Positions 56,176 to 64,000 of a stretch of DNA of 64,000 nt are shown in pieces. Origin of the DNA: DASQPR01 sp963727415 (lineage in GTDB: Bacteria > Actinomycetota > Actinomycetes > Mycobacteriales > Micromonosporaceae); assembly GCA_963727415.1 (NCBI GenBank), contig CAVSGF010000002.1, forward strand, positions 1,984,001-2,048,000. The letters run 5' to 3'. The first letter of the stretch is position 1, and every line of letters starts with the position of its first letter. Under the pieces are notes generated by a model. That model had not been told where the DNA came from, made no database searches, and saw only the letters and a program-made list of their open reading frames with translations. A program made the translations under genes and the position numbers.

Positions 56176-57621
56176 ATGTTCGCGCTCGCCCCCGGGGTAA
56201 ACCTGAACGATCGATTCACGCTCCGCAGACCGCTCGGCACGGGTGGCATGGCTGAAGTCTGGCAAGCCGACGACGAGGTGCTGGGGCGCCCGGTCGCGGT
56301 CAAGGCGCTGACCGCTTCACTCGCCGCCGACCCGGCATTCCGGGACGCGACGTTCACCGAAGCACGGGCCGCGGCACGGCTGACCCACCCGAATGTGACG
56401 CAGATCCACGACTACGGGCAGACCACGCTGCCCGACGGATCCGTACTGCCGTATCTGGTGATGGAGCTGGTCGACGGGCAGAATCTCGCCGACCGGCTAC
56501 GGTCCGGGCCGCTGCCGTGGCAGCAGGCCGCGACCATCGCGTCCCAGGTGGCGTCGGCCCTGGCAGCCGCGCATCGACTCGGCATCGTGCATCACGACAC
56601 AAAGCCAGGCAACGTCATGCTGACGGCGACCGGGGCGAAGGTACTCGATTTCGGCATCGCCGCATGGGCCGGAAGCAACGGTGGCAAGCTGGCCGGCACA
56701 CCCGCCTACGCGGCACCGGAGCGGCTCCGGAACGAGCCCGCGACGACGGCCAGTGACGTCTACGCCCTTGGCGCGCTGCTCTACGAGATGCTCACCGGCC
56801 ACCAGCCGGTCGCGGTCGGCGACTGGCACCAGGCCGCGGCGTTTCACGATTCGGGCACGCCGATTCCCCCGCCCGACGTCTCGGGTCTGCCCCGCCAGAT
56901 CCGGCGTCTGTGCATGGCGTGTCTCGCCGCCGACCCCGCGCAACGTCCGACCGCCGAACAACTCGCGTTCGACCTTGGCGCAACCGGAGGGCAGCAGTCG
57001 ACCGCGGACACGGCCGGCGATCCGTCCCCGACCCTCGTCACGCCCGGCGGGATCGGATTCGCGGTGGGCTCGGCTCGGCTGCCCCACCCCCCGACGATGA
57101 TCGATGCGGGCAACTCGATGCCGACCGGCCCGGAATCGAGGCGACCCTCGCGCTGGCTTTTCGGATACATCGCGGCCGCGGTCGTGCTGGTAAGCGTCAT
57201 CGCGGTCGCGATCGCAAGCAGCCTGTCGTCAGGCGCGACCGGGCAAGCGGCGCCACCGGCCACGTCCCCGGCGGTTTCCGCTACCGGTACGTCACCATCA
57301 CCGTCGGCGACCGAACCGACCACCGGGTCCACCGCCACCAGCCTGCAAGCGGTCGTGGACCAGCTCAACGCGACGATCGACAGCGCGCTCGCGGCCGGCA
57401 CCATCGACCGTGACACCGCGAAGAGCCTGCGCGAAAAGGTCAAGGACCTGAGCCAGAGCCGCAAGGGCAACGGCAACGGCAGGGGCGAGCAGAGCAAGAT
57501 CGCCGACAAGGCCCGGGAGGTGCAGCAGTTAATCAACGAGCTGGCCGCCCACGGGAAGCTCGACCAGCAGACGGCCAGTCAGCTCAGTTCGATCGTCGCG
57601 CCCCTGATCGGCCAGGATTGA
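56176..57621 (+). CDS. membrane-anchored Ser/Thr protein kinase with HHD catalytic loop
   Basis: 481 residues. The kinase domain has LGTGGMAEVWQADDEV (glycine loop), VAVKALT (Lys), GIVHHDTKPGNVMLTATGAK (catalytic loop), VLDFGIAAWAG (DFG), GTPAYAAPERL (APE) and DVYALGALLYEMLTGHQP. The catalytic loop reads HHD, not HRD, making it a non-RD kinase with Asp, Lys and Asn still present. One membrane helix follows (GYIAAAVVLVSVIAVAIASS). The extracellular tail is Ser/Thr/Pro-rich and then helical (LQAVVDQLNATIDSALAAGT, ADKAREVQQLINELAAHGK) with no PASTA repeats. Confidence 0.92.
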   Translation: MFALAPGVNLNDRFTLRRPLGTGGMAEVWQADDEVLGRPVAVKALTASLAADPAFRDATFTEARAAARLTHPNVTQIHDYGQTTLPDGSVLPYLVMELVDGQNLADRLRSGPLPWQQAATIASQVASALAAAHRLGIVHHDTKPGNVMLTATGAKVLDFGIAAWAGSNGGKLAGTPAYAAPERLRNEPATTASDVYALGALLYEMLTGHQPVAVGDWHQAAAFHDSGTPIPPPDVSGLPRQIRRLCMACLAADPAQRPTAEQLAFDLGATGGQQSTADTAGDPSPTLVTPGGIGFAVGSARLPHPPTMIDAGNSMPTGPESRRPSRWLFGYIAAAVVLVSVIAVAIASSLSSGATGQAAPPATSPAVSATGTSPSPSATEPTTGSTATSLQAVVDQLNATIDSALAAGTIDRDTAKSLREKVKDLSQSRKGNGNGRGEQSKIADKAREVQQLINELAAHGKLDQQTASQLSSIVAPLIGQD

Positions 57622-57636
57622 GGACGCCGTGCCGCC

Positions 57637-57689
57637 CATGATCGCGAAGACTTTCAACGGTTATACCGCACCAAGTCTCCGCGATCATG
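57637..57689. terminator. CATGATC-type palindrome between convergent kinase and permease genes
   Basis: CATGATCGCGAAGACTT (57637-57653) and AAGTCTCCGCGATCATG (57673-57689) pair at 16 of 17 positions. The loop contains TTATACCG, as in the element at 42914. The convergent position suits a bidirectional terminator. Confidence 0.7.
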
Positions 57690-57698
57690 CCGTTGCCG

Positions 57699-58553
57699 TC
57701 AGACGTCACGACGATCGACCGTCACCAAGGTGACGACGACGGCAGTCACGAACCAGACGGCATACACCCCCCACGCGTACCCCATAGACCGGTGAATCGG
57801 TCCTGGTCCGTAGGTGTCGCCGATCGAACTCAGCCGCCACCAAGCGGTCTGCAGGAGGGACTCGTCGATCGCGGCCGGTACCGGCTTGTCGTCGACCAGC
57901 AGGGCCGGCGCCACCACCAGCGCCAGGATCACCATCACCATCGTGGTCGCCACATGCCGGATCACGGCGCCGAACGCCATGCCGACGACCGCGCTGATCG
58001 GCGCGAGAAGCGCGCTGGCAACGAGGACCCGCGCCACACCCGGGTACGTGATCGGGACGTTGATGTGCCGGGCCGACAGCACCCACTGGCTGAACCCGAA
58101 GCTGGCCAACACAACGAGGGCGCCGAACACGGTGAATACACCCACCGCCACCGACATTTTCGCCGCCATGACCCAGCGGCGGGCCGGCACGGCGGCGAAC
58201 GTGGTCCGGATCAGGTGGGTGCCGTACTCGCTCACCACCATGTTGGCCCCGATGGTGGCGCAGCCGATGATCAATAGGTACCCCGAGCCGTTGTTGAACG
58301 CGTCGTTCAGCGCCCAGAACGGCACGAAAGCCTTCCGGATCCAGGCAGCGTACCCCGGCCAGTTCGTGTAGTCCGCGTGTGCGGCGTTGACGTTGAGCCC
58401 GACAATCACGAATGCCGTGGCCAGGAACGCCCACTTGGCGGACCGCAGCGACCACAGCTTCAGCCACTCGGCCGCGAGCAGATCGGTGAAGCGGGCGCGC
58501 GGTTCGCGGGTAACGCTCGGAATGCTGGATGGCGCTTCGAGGGTGGTGGTCAT
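57699..58553 (-). CDS. ABC-2 type transporter permease
   Basis: 284 residues from the ATG in the overlap with the ATPase stop. Six membrane helices, starting RFTDLLAAEWLKLWSLRSAK and AFLATAFVIVGLN, then GCATIGANMVVSEYGTHLIR, TTFAAVPARRWVMAAKMSVA and ALLAPISAVVGMAFGAVIRH. The EWxKLxSLRS start and YG..LIRTT loop mark the family of permeases that serve antibiotic-peptide type ATPases. The substrate is unknown; divergent two-component genes suggest inducible envelope defence. Confidence 0.87.
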   Translation of the reverse strand: MTTTLEAPSSIPSVTREPRARFTDLLAAEWLKLWSLRSAKWAFLATAFVIVGLNVNAAHADYTNWPGYAAWIRKAFVPFWALNDAFNNGSGYLLIIGCATIGANMVVSEYGTHLIRTTFAAVPARRWVMAAKMSVAVGVFTVFGALVVLASFGFSQWVLSARHINVPITYPGVARVLVASALLAPISAVVGMAFGAVIRHVATTMVMVILALVVAPALLVDDKPVPAAIDESLLQTAWWRLSSIGDTYGPGPIHRSMGYAWGVYAVWFVTAVVVTLVTVDRRDV

Positions 58554-59461
58554 TGGTGGGCTCCGGTGGCGTACTCGACGCTGTCGGCCGTCATCGCCAT
58601 GAAAGCGGCCTCCAGCGAACTGGCGTTGATCGACAATTCGTGCAATGGCAGGTTGTGCGCGAACGCGAGGTCGCCGACGACTCGCGCGTCCAGGCCGGTG
58701 ACGGCCAGTGCGCCATCGGCGGCCACCCGTACCTCGGCATCGTGGTCGCGGAGGACTACCGCGAACCGGTCCCGGTCCGGCGTGCGCACCGTCAGCGTCC
58801 GGCGGGTGTTGCGCTGGGCGAAGCTGGTCACCGACTCGTCGGCGATGAGCCGGCCGCGTCCGATGACGACCAGGTGATCGGCGGTGTGCTGCATCTCGCC
58901 CATCAGATGACTGGACACGAACACGGTCCGCCCCTCGGCGGCGAGCCGGCCGAAGAGGCCACGCACCCACCGGACGCCCTCCGGGTCAAGGCCGTTGAAC
59001 GGCTCGTCGAACAGAAGCACCGGCGGGTCACCGAGCAAGGCACCGGCGATGCCGAGCCGCTGCTTCATCCCGAGCGAGTACGTACCGATCCGGCGGTGGG
59101 CCGCCTCGGTCAGCCCGACCTCGCCGAGCACGCCTTCCACGCGCGAGCGCGGCAATCCGTTACTGCGGGCGAGGACACGCAAGTGGGCTCGGGCGCTGCG
59201 CCCGCCGTGCACGTCGGAGGCGTCCAGCAGCGCGCCGGCGTGCCGCAGGCCTCGCGCGTGGCGGCGGAACGCGGAGCCGTTGACGGTGACGGATCCACTG
59301 GTGGGCGCGTTCAGCCCGATGATCATGCGGAGGGTGGTGGACTTGCCGGCGCCGTTCGGACCCAGGAACCCGGTCACGTGCCCGGGCCGGATCGTCACCG
59401 ACAGGCCGTTGACCGCGGTCGTGCGGCCGTAGCGCTTGGTGAGTTCGCGGATTTCGATCAT
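58550..59461 (-). CDS. ABC transporter ATP-binding protein (BcrA-like)
   Basis: 303 residues from ATG 59461. It has VTGFLGPNGAGKSTTLRMII (Walker A), LLDASDVHGGRSARAHLRVL, TYSLGMKQRLGIAGALLGDP (signature) and LLFDEPFNGLDPEGVRWVRG (Walker B). The GRSARAHL and SLGMKQRL forms are typical of bacitracin/lantibiotic-type exporters in Actinobacteria. It overlaps the permease start (ATGA) and is divergent from the sensor kinase gene across 133 bases. Confidence 0.9.
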   Translation of the reverse strand: MIEIRELTKRYGRTTAVNGLSVTIRPGHVTGFLGPNGAGKSTTLRMIIGLNAPTSGSVTVNGSAFRRHARGLRHAGALLDASDVHGGRSARAHLRVLARSNGLPRSRVEGVLGEVGLTEAAHRRIGTYSLGMKQRLGIAGALLGDPPVLLFDEPFNGLDPEGVRWVRGLFGRLAAEGRTVFVSSHLMGEMQHTADHLVVIGRGRLIADESVTSFAQRNTRRTLTVRTPDRDRFAVVLRDHDAEVRVAADGALAVTGLDARVVGDLAFAHNLPLHELSINASSLEAAFMAMTADSVEYATGAHQ

Positions 59462-59594
59462 GCCCCCACAATGGCCGGAGGGCTCGCACCGCCGCGTCCG
59501 GCCGGAGACCACAATGATGGCGAGCGGGATTCGCCCGCGGGCGTACGCCTCTGGGCCAATGTCGGTGACCTGAGTGGGTGGCTACGATCGCGAC

Positions 59595-60743
59595 ATGACC
59601 GCCACCGCCGTGCCGCCGCCGCGGCCTAGCCGGATTCGTGGTGTGGTCGCGTGGGCGGGCGGCATCACGTACCCGTTGCTGGTGAGCGGCGTCGCGGTGC
59701 TACAAGCGCACGATCCCCCGATCCTCCGGCTGCTGGTGCCGCTGATGCTCGGCGTCTTGCTGATCGGATTGATCCGCCGCCACCCGATTGCCGCCCATGT
59801 GCTGATCCTGCTTGGCTGGACCGCCGCGGTGCCGCTCGCACCCGGCGCCGCGGTCGTGGGTGCTCTGGTCCTCGTGCTCTGCGCCGCCACCGGGCTGCTC
59901 GCGGCCCGGACCCGCCCGATCGCCTCGGTCCCCGTGACCACGGTCACGCTCCTCAGCCTGCTCGCCGCCCTGACCTTTAACACCCATGGCTCCACGTACC
60001 TCGATTCCGGGATCTTCGCACTGCTCGCCATGATCATTGCCTGGATGATCGGGAACGCGTCGCGAGTCCGCCGCGCGCACCGGGCCGAGGTCCAGGAGAA
60101 GGCGGCGGCCCAGGCCGTCACCGACGAGCGGCTGCGGATCGCGCGCGAGTTGCACGACATGGTGGCGCACAGCATTGGCATCATCGCAATCCAGGCCGGG
60201 GTCGGGGCGCATGTCATCGACAGCCAGCCGGCCGAGGCCCGCAATGCTCTGGCCGCCATCGAGACGACGAGCCGCGAGACCCTGGCCGGCCTGCGGCGGG
60301 CGCTGGTTTCGCTGCGGCGCTCTGAAGCCGACGGCGCGGCCCTCGATCCCCCGCCCGGCCTGGCCGATCTGGAACGGCTGGCGACCGCCACCGGCGCCGC
60401 TGGACTCACGGTGAACCTGCGGATCACCGGCGACCGTCGGCAACTGTCGCCGGACATCGAGCTGTCCGCGTACCGCATCGTTCAGGAAGCACTGACCAAC
60501 GTGATCCGCCACGCGAGCACCGACCAGTGCCGGGTGGCGATCGAGTACGGCCTGGACGATGTATTAATCGAGGTCATCGACGACGGTCGCGGCGGAGCCA
60601 TCGGCGCCACCGGCTACGGCCTGACCGGCATGCGCGAACGTGTCGATCTCCTGGGCGGCGAGATGGCCGCGGGGCCGGTCGGCGAGCGGGGTTTCCGGGT
60701 GTCGGCGCGGTTGCCGGTACCCGCGATGGCGGCTGCCCGGTGA
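59595..60743 (+). CDS. sensor histidine kinase (DesK/NarX-type, HisKA_3)
   Basis: 382 residues from ATG 59595. Four or five membrane helices occupy the first 150 residues without a large extracellular domain. The phosphoacceptor is in TDERLRIARELHDMVAHSIG. The HATPase part has LSAYRIVQEALTNVIRHAS, VIDDGRGG and GYGLTGMRERVDLLGGEM. Intramembrane-sensing kinases like this usually respond to membrane state or peptide antibiotics. The stop overlaps the response regulator GTG (60740-60743). Confidence 0.92.
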   Translation: MTATAVPPPRPSRIRGVVAWAGGITYPLLVSGVAVLQAHDPPILRLLVPLMLGVLLIGLIRRHPIAAHVLILLGWTAAVPLAPGAAVVGALVLVLCAATGLLAARTRPIASVPVTTVTLLSLLAALTFNTHGSTYLDSGIFALLAMIIAWMIGNASRVRRAHRAEVQEKAAAQAVTDERLRIARELHDMVAHSIGIIAIQAGVGAHVIDSQPAEARNALAAIETTSRETLAGLRRALVSLRRSEADGAALDPPPGLADLERLATATGAAGLTVNLRITGDRRQLSPDIELSAYRIVQEALTNVIRHASTDQCRVAIEYGLDDVLIEVIDDGRGGAIGATGYGLTGMRERVDLLGGEMAAGPVGERGFRVSARLPVPAMAAAR

Positions 60744-61387
60744 CCGGGCCGGTCCGCGTCCTGCTGGCCGACGATCAGCCGCTGGTACGTGCCGGCCTGC
60801 GCGTCCTCATCGCGGACTCACCCGACCTCGAGTTGGTCGGCGAAGTCGGCACCGGAGTCGAGGCCGTTCGGCTCGCGGGCGAACTGAAGCCCGACGTCGT
60901 GGTCATGGACATCCGAATGCCGGAGATGGATGGCATCGAAGCGGCGCGGCGCATCGACCACACGCGGGTCCTCATGCTCACGACCTTTGACGACGACGAG
61001 TACGTATACGGTGCGCTGCGCGCCGGTGCCAGCGGCTTCCTCCTCAAGGACATGGCGCTGGAGGCGATCCTGGATGGGATCCGGGTGGTGGCCTCCGGCG
61101 AGGGACTGATCGCGCCCAGCGTGACACGCCGCCTGATAGCGGAGTTCGCGGACCGGCCGGCGCCATTGGGCGATCCGGCACACATCACCGGAATCACCGA
61201 TCGGGAACTGGAAGTGCTGACGCTGGTCGGCCGCGGTCTGTCCAACCAGGAGATCGCCGACACGCTCTTCATCAGCATGGCGACCGCCAAGGCGCACGTG
61301 GCCCGGCTCCTGGCCAAGCTCGGCGCGCGTGACCGCGTTCAGCTCGTCATCATCGCGTACGACCACGGTTTGGTAGCACCTCGATAG
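60740..61387 (+). CDS. NarL/LuxR family response regulator
   Basis: 215 residues from the GTG in the GTGA overlap. The receiver has LLADDQPLVRAGLRVLI, the phosphoacceptor Asp in VVMDIRMPEMDGIEA, and the Lys in FLLKDMALEAIL. The C-terminal LuxR helix-turn-helix is ITDRELEVLTLVGRGLSNQE and AKAHVARLLAKLGARDRVQL. It most probably controls the divergent ABC exporter. Confidence 0.94.
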   Translation: MTGPVRVLLADDQPLVRAGLRVLIADSPDLELVGEVGTGVEAVRLAGELKPDVVVMDIRMPEMDGIEAARRIDHTRVLMLTTFDDDEYVYGALRAGASGFLLKDMALEAILDGIRVVASGEGLIAPSVTRRLIAEFADRPAPLGDPAHITGITDRELEVLTLVGRGLSNQEIADTLFISMATAKAHVARLLAKLGARDRVQLVIIAYDHGLVAPR

Positions 61388-61408
61388 CGGCCCCGTACGG
61401 GCTGTGCG

Positions 61409-61846
61409 GTCGCGGCGACCTTCGCCACCATCCGGGACGAGATCTACCAGATCGACGACCTGGAGTGGATCGCCTACAGAGATGACCATGCGGTATGCCG
61501 CTACCGGTTCACGTGGATCGGAACGGTCGACGGCCAGCCGCGACCGGGAAGCGGCCGCGGCACCAACGTGATCGTCAACTGCGCCGGAACCTGGCAGATG
61601 CTCCACGAGCACCTCAGCGCACTCGCGCGCCCGGACGGCCGCGAAGTGCGTGAGGCTATTGGCCGTACGACGGGCGCAACACTGACGGATGGCCGGATCG
61701 TACGGCTGCATCAGCTACTGCCATACGACGTACGCGAGTGCCGGCTGCGGCCGGGCCCCGGATCCCACGTTCAATCACGGCTGGCAGCGTACTGCCGAGC
61801 CACATCGGCGCTGGCAGATGAACCAGTAGACGAGCGCCGCTGGTGG
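61409..61846 (+). pseudogene. NTF2/SnoaL-like protein remnant lacking its N-terminus
   Basis: Without a start codon the frame reads VAATFATIRDEIYQIDDLEW, IAYRDDHAVCRYRFTWIG, GTVDGQPRPGSGRGTNVIVN and CAGTWQMLHEHLSALARP. NTF2-like proteins of this type have W(R/Q)(I/M)(V/L)HEHLS near their C-terminal end and an RGT.VW strand before it, which matches. The first 25-30 residues are missing and the sequence after HEHLS has drifted. It follows the response regulator by 20 bases. Confidence 0.6.
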
Positions 61847-62116
61847 TGAGAAGCACAGCAGTATGAGTAGCAGGCGTGTGTCCATCACGCAGGCGGGTCG
61901 TGCGGGTTCTTCCATCCCGCCTGGAAGATCCGTTAAGAGGTCGTCGAGTTGCCTGCGGGTACGCGCTTCGTAGGCCAAGGCGACGCGTTCTTCGAACTCC
62001 GGCAACCTCAGCCGACCAACTGCGTAGTGGTGTTGCAGCTGGGCCTGGACCCGGTCGCGCTCAGCGTCGGAGGCGCGGATATCAGGGCCGGCTGTGTGCG
62101 CTTCGCTGTCATTCAT
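61775..62116 (-). CDS. DUF1707 (SHOCT-like) membrane protein
   Basis: 113 residues from ATG 62116. The domain DIRASDAERDRVQAQLQHHY, AVGRLRLPEFEERVALAYEA and LDDLLTDLPGG is followed by one membrane helix (LLLILLCFSPPAALVYWFIC) and a Cys-containing tail. The start overlaps the ArsR stop (ATGA, 62113-62116), so regulator and DUF1707 protein are coupled. It resembles the DUF1707 gene at 1.85 kb only in the N-terminal domain. Confidence 0.82.
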   Translation of the reverse strand: MNDSEAHTAGPDIRASDAERDRVQAQLQHHYAVGRLRLPEFEERVALAYEARTRRQLDDLLTDLPGGMEEPARPACVMDTRLLLILLCFSPPAALVYWFICQRRCGSAVRCQP

Positions 62117-62706
62117 GAGGGCCTCTCATGTGGAGAAGGCGGTGTCCGGGGCGGTCGGTCTTGCAGGTCGACGAGCGTGACGACCACCCGCGTCCAGACT
62201 CCGGGGGCGTTCTTGTCTCCGAATTTGTTCGCGAGCTTTTCGATGTGGGCACGTAGTTCGGTGAGCGCGTCGTCGGTCAGGCGCAGCGCACCGCGGTGCA
62301 GGTCGACCTCTCGGCGGCCACCGGCCTGCTTGGACCGGTAAGCGGCGTTGATGTCGGCCCGAGTGGCGTCCAGCATCGAGCCGAGGAATTCGGCCATCTC
62401 TTCAGGGCTCACGGTGTCGCTGGGGGGTTCCGTGACTGCCGGGGCGTAGACGCGCTCGACCTTGCCGCGGGCGCGGGGTCTGTATTCGGCGACCTCGATC
62501 AGCCCCGCTCGCTCAAGCTGGCCCAAGTGGTAATAGAGCCGGTCGGCCGGAAGGTCGGTGCGGCCGGCGAGCTCCCGTGCGGACTGCGGCATCTCCCACA
62601 ACGCTTCCAGGAGCCGGATGCGCAGGGGTTCGGCGAGCGCCTTGTGCACACCGTGCCACCGCCCGGTCGACGCACCCGACCGCTGTGTGTTCATCGGCTG
62701 CCCCAC
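62113..62706 (-). CDS. ArsR/PadR-type winged helix regulator
   Basis: 197 residues from ATG 62706 (alternative ATG 62694). The DNA-binding domain is VHKALAEPLRIRLLEALWEM, PQSARELAGRTDLPADRLYY and HLGQLERAGLIEVAEY, a form of HTH_20 often preceding DUF1707 genes. The C-terminal half is helical (MAEFLGSMLDATRADINAAY) and acidic to basic. No metal-binding motif is evident. Confidence 0.83.
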   Translation of the reverse strand: MGQPMNTQRSGASTGRWHGVHKALAEPLRIRLLEALWEMPQSARELAGRTDLPADRLYYHLGQLERAGLIEVAEYRPRARGKVERVYAPAVTEPPSDTVSPEEMAEFLGSMLDATRADINAAYRSKQAGGRREVDLHRGALRLTDDALTELRAHIEKLANKFGDKNAPGVWTRVVVTLVDLQDRPPRTPPSPHERPS

Positions 62707-63013
62707 TCATTGCGCAGAACTCCATTGATTGAAAAATTCTACAACAAATTCGCCACAGCGAGGCAGTTGCGTTGGAGTTTGGTCGGATCGCCAACTTCTA
62801 ACGGCGTTTCGGCGTGATCGAGGCGTATGGCGGCCCGCCACTCTACGAAGAGAATCGGGATGCCGGGGCGGAAGTCATGATCGCTCGGCGTACGGCTTCG
62901 CAGAGCCGGGCGTTGATCAACGCCAGGTTGGCGGCATGAGCAGACGTCAGAGGTGGCCGGACGAAGGTGCGAGGGCTGTCAGGTCGGAGGCTCGAAACTG
63001 GCCGTCATCGCGG
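62707..63013. other. intergenic region
   Basis: Just over 300 bases with no supported gene. An AT-rich patch at 62725-62760 (TGAAAAATTCTACAACAAAT) is the likely promoter of the ArsR-DUF1707 operon. Confidence 0.5.
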
Positions 63014-64000
63014 TCAGTCGTCGATCGCCTGGTACACAGCGGTCCACAGATCGGACCACATCGGCAGCGTCTGGTCCCCCATGTGCGCCCGCTGCATGAC
63101 GAAGATCGCCGTCATGTCCTCGGCGGGATCGTTGTACCAGGCGGTGCCGTAGAAGCCGGACCATCCGTAGCTGCCGACCGAGGGGCCCAGATGCGTACGG
63201 TGGGTGCGCACCGACATCCCGAAACCCCAGCCCATGGCATCGAAGTATCCCGGCCAGAACCCGGAGACGGCCTTCTGCGCCGGGGTCAGCTGATCGCTGG
63301 TCATCAGCGTTACCGACGGACGCGAGAGCACCCGCTCGCCACGGTGGGAACCGCCCTCCAGCAGCGCCGAGGCGAAGGTGAGGTAGTCCGCGGCGGTCGA
63401 GACGAGCCCACCGCCACCTGATTCAAACACCCGCGGGCGGCTCCACCGCCCGCCAGGGCCGTCTTCGACGACCGCCTCACCGGTGGCGGCACTGTCGCGC
63501 TCGTACGCCGTCGCCAACCGGCCGATGCTCTCGCCGCCCACGCTGAACGCGGTGTCGGTCATCCCGAGCGGATCGCAGATCCGCTCGCGCAGGGCATCCC
63601 CGAAAGACATGCCCGTGGCCCGGGCGATGAGAACGCCGGTCACGTTGGCAGCGGTGTCGTACATCCACCGCTCACCCGGCTGGTGGACGAGCGGAAACGT
63701 GCCGAGCCGGCCGATCCACTCGTCCGGGGGCGCTTGGCCGAGTGTGTACAGCGCGTCGGCGATCGGAACCGTTCCCGGCTCGGCGGGGACCACGCCGGTG
63801 CCGAAGGTGTAGGTCAGCAGATCCCGCACCGTTATCGGCCGGTTCGCCGCGACGGTGTCCTCCAACGGCCCGTCGGGATCGGCGAGCACGGTCATGTCCG
63901 CCAACTCCGGGAGGAGGTCGTCGACCGGGTCATCGAGGCGGATGGTGCAGTCCTCGACGAGCGTCATCGCACATGCGGCGACGATCGGCTTCGTCATTGA
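63014..64000 (-). CDS. serine hydrolase (beta-lactamase/penicillin-binding class C fold), 5' end outside the window
   Basis: About 328 residues are visible. The window edge falls at the catalytic SxxK: rc of 63989-64000 reads S-M-T-K followed by PIVAACAMTLVEDCTI. Then come ITVRDLLTYTFGTG, GERWMYDTAANVTGVLIARA, DPLGMTDTAFSV and GSYGWSGFYGTAWYND near the C-terminus. The family comprises esterases, D-aminopeptidases and beta-lactamase-like proteins; substrate is unknown. Confidence 0.87.
   Translation of the reverse strand, partial: SMTKPIVAACAMTLVEDCTIRLDDPVDDLLPELADMTVLADPDGPLEDTVAANRPITVRDLLTYTFGTGVVPAEPGTVPIADALYTLGQAPPDEWIGRLGTFPLVHQPGERWMYDTAANVTGVLIARATGMSFGDALRERICDPLGMTDTAFSVGGESIGRLATAYERDSAATGEAVVEDGPGGRWSRPRVFESGGGGLVSTAADYLTFASALLEGGSHRGERVLSRPSVTLMTSDQLTPAQKAVSGFWPGYFDAMGWGFGMSVRTHRTHLGPSVGSYGWSGFYGTAWYNDPAEDMTAIFVMQRAHMGDQTLPMWSDLWTAVYQAIDD

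Overview
This is a GC-rich actinobacterial chromosome segment with strong G/C third-position bias, frequent GTG starts, ATGA/GTGA gene overlaps, SARP, DUF1707 and DUF5999 proteins, and a pgsA2-sbp-gcvH-garA-ftsR locus. I infer Micromonosporaceae or a near relative from the GarA, citrate synthase and SPFH sequence style. That is recognition only, not a search. I see no rRNA, tRNA, CRISPR array, prophage or insertion sequence.

Layout. 0-2.5 kb: end of a NUDIX gene, a lipoprotein M1 aminopeptidase and a DUF1707 protein. 2.7-7.5 kb: a dipeptidase remnant, then a compact siderophore operon of two IucA/IucC-type synthetases and a type III PLP decarboxylase, coupled by 4-base overlaps. 7.5-11.1 kb: divergent peptide deformylase and CDF metal exporter around a Zur-like box, then a solute-binding/VWA lipoprotein-like gene; all three carry frameshifts. 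11.1-18.1 kb: a pabB-like enzyme, DUF5999, a large SARP/NB-ARC regulator and a divergent ABC exporter whose ATPase and permease form one open frame. 18.1-27.5 kb: an all-minus locus matching the mycobacterial Rv1822-Rv1832 order (pgsA2, DUF881, sbp, DUF881, gcvH, garA, ftsR, DUF151 nuclease, MerR, glycine riboswitch, gcvP). gcvP itself is broken by about fifteen frame changes without loss of protein motifs. 27.7-31.8 kb: an ABC-2 exporter and a divergent SPFH / ribbon-helix-helix / GPP34 operon with a TGATAT operator-like repeat. 31.8-42.5 kb: ung, a membrane-anchored propeller-like protein, an ArsR-type regulator, a secreted transglycosylase-like protein behind a structured leader, a teichoic-acid-type transferase, citrate synthase, a family III CoA-transferase and an MHYT protein. 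42.5-48.6 kb: small enzymes, a strip of decayed gene fragments, a Ski2-like helicase, and a VOC/AraC pair beside a repeat-dense spacer. 48.6-57.7 kb: a frameshifted ABC exporter, a methyltransferase, a large arylsulfatase, a NYN-like protein and a Ser/Thr kinase. 57.7-64 kb: an ABC exporter divergent from a DesKR-type two-component system, an NTF2-like remnant, an ArsR-DUF1707 operon and the start of a serine hydrolase.

Two themes run through the window. First, single-base frame changes cluster in a few patches (7.9-9.9, 18.1-21.0, 48.9-49.8 kb, plus the SPFH gene), while long neighbours such as the SARP, helicase and arylsulfatase genes are intact. Because protein motifs are preserved around the breaks, I suspect consensus errors in hard GC stretches more than decay. 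By contrast 2.7-3.1, 43.5-44.5 and 61.4-61.8 kb look like true gene remnants. Second, short palindromic intergenic elements (CATGATC...GATCATG, and a TGATCAAGTGC family) recur, often between convergent genes.

The most interesting units are the SPFH-RHH-GPP34 operon with its candidate autoregulatory operator, the minimal siderophore operon, the Zur-like box between deformylase and CDF genes, and the dispersed repeat families.
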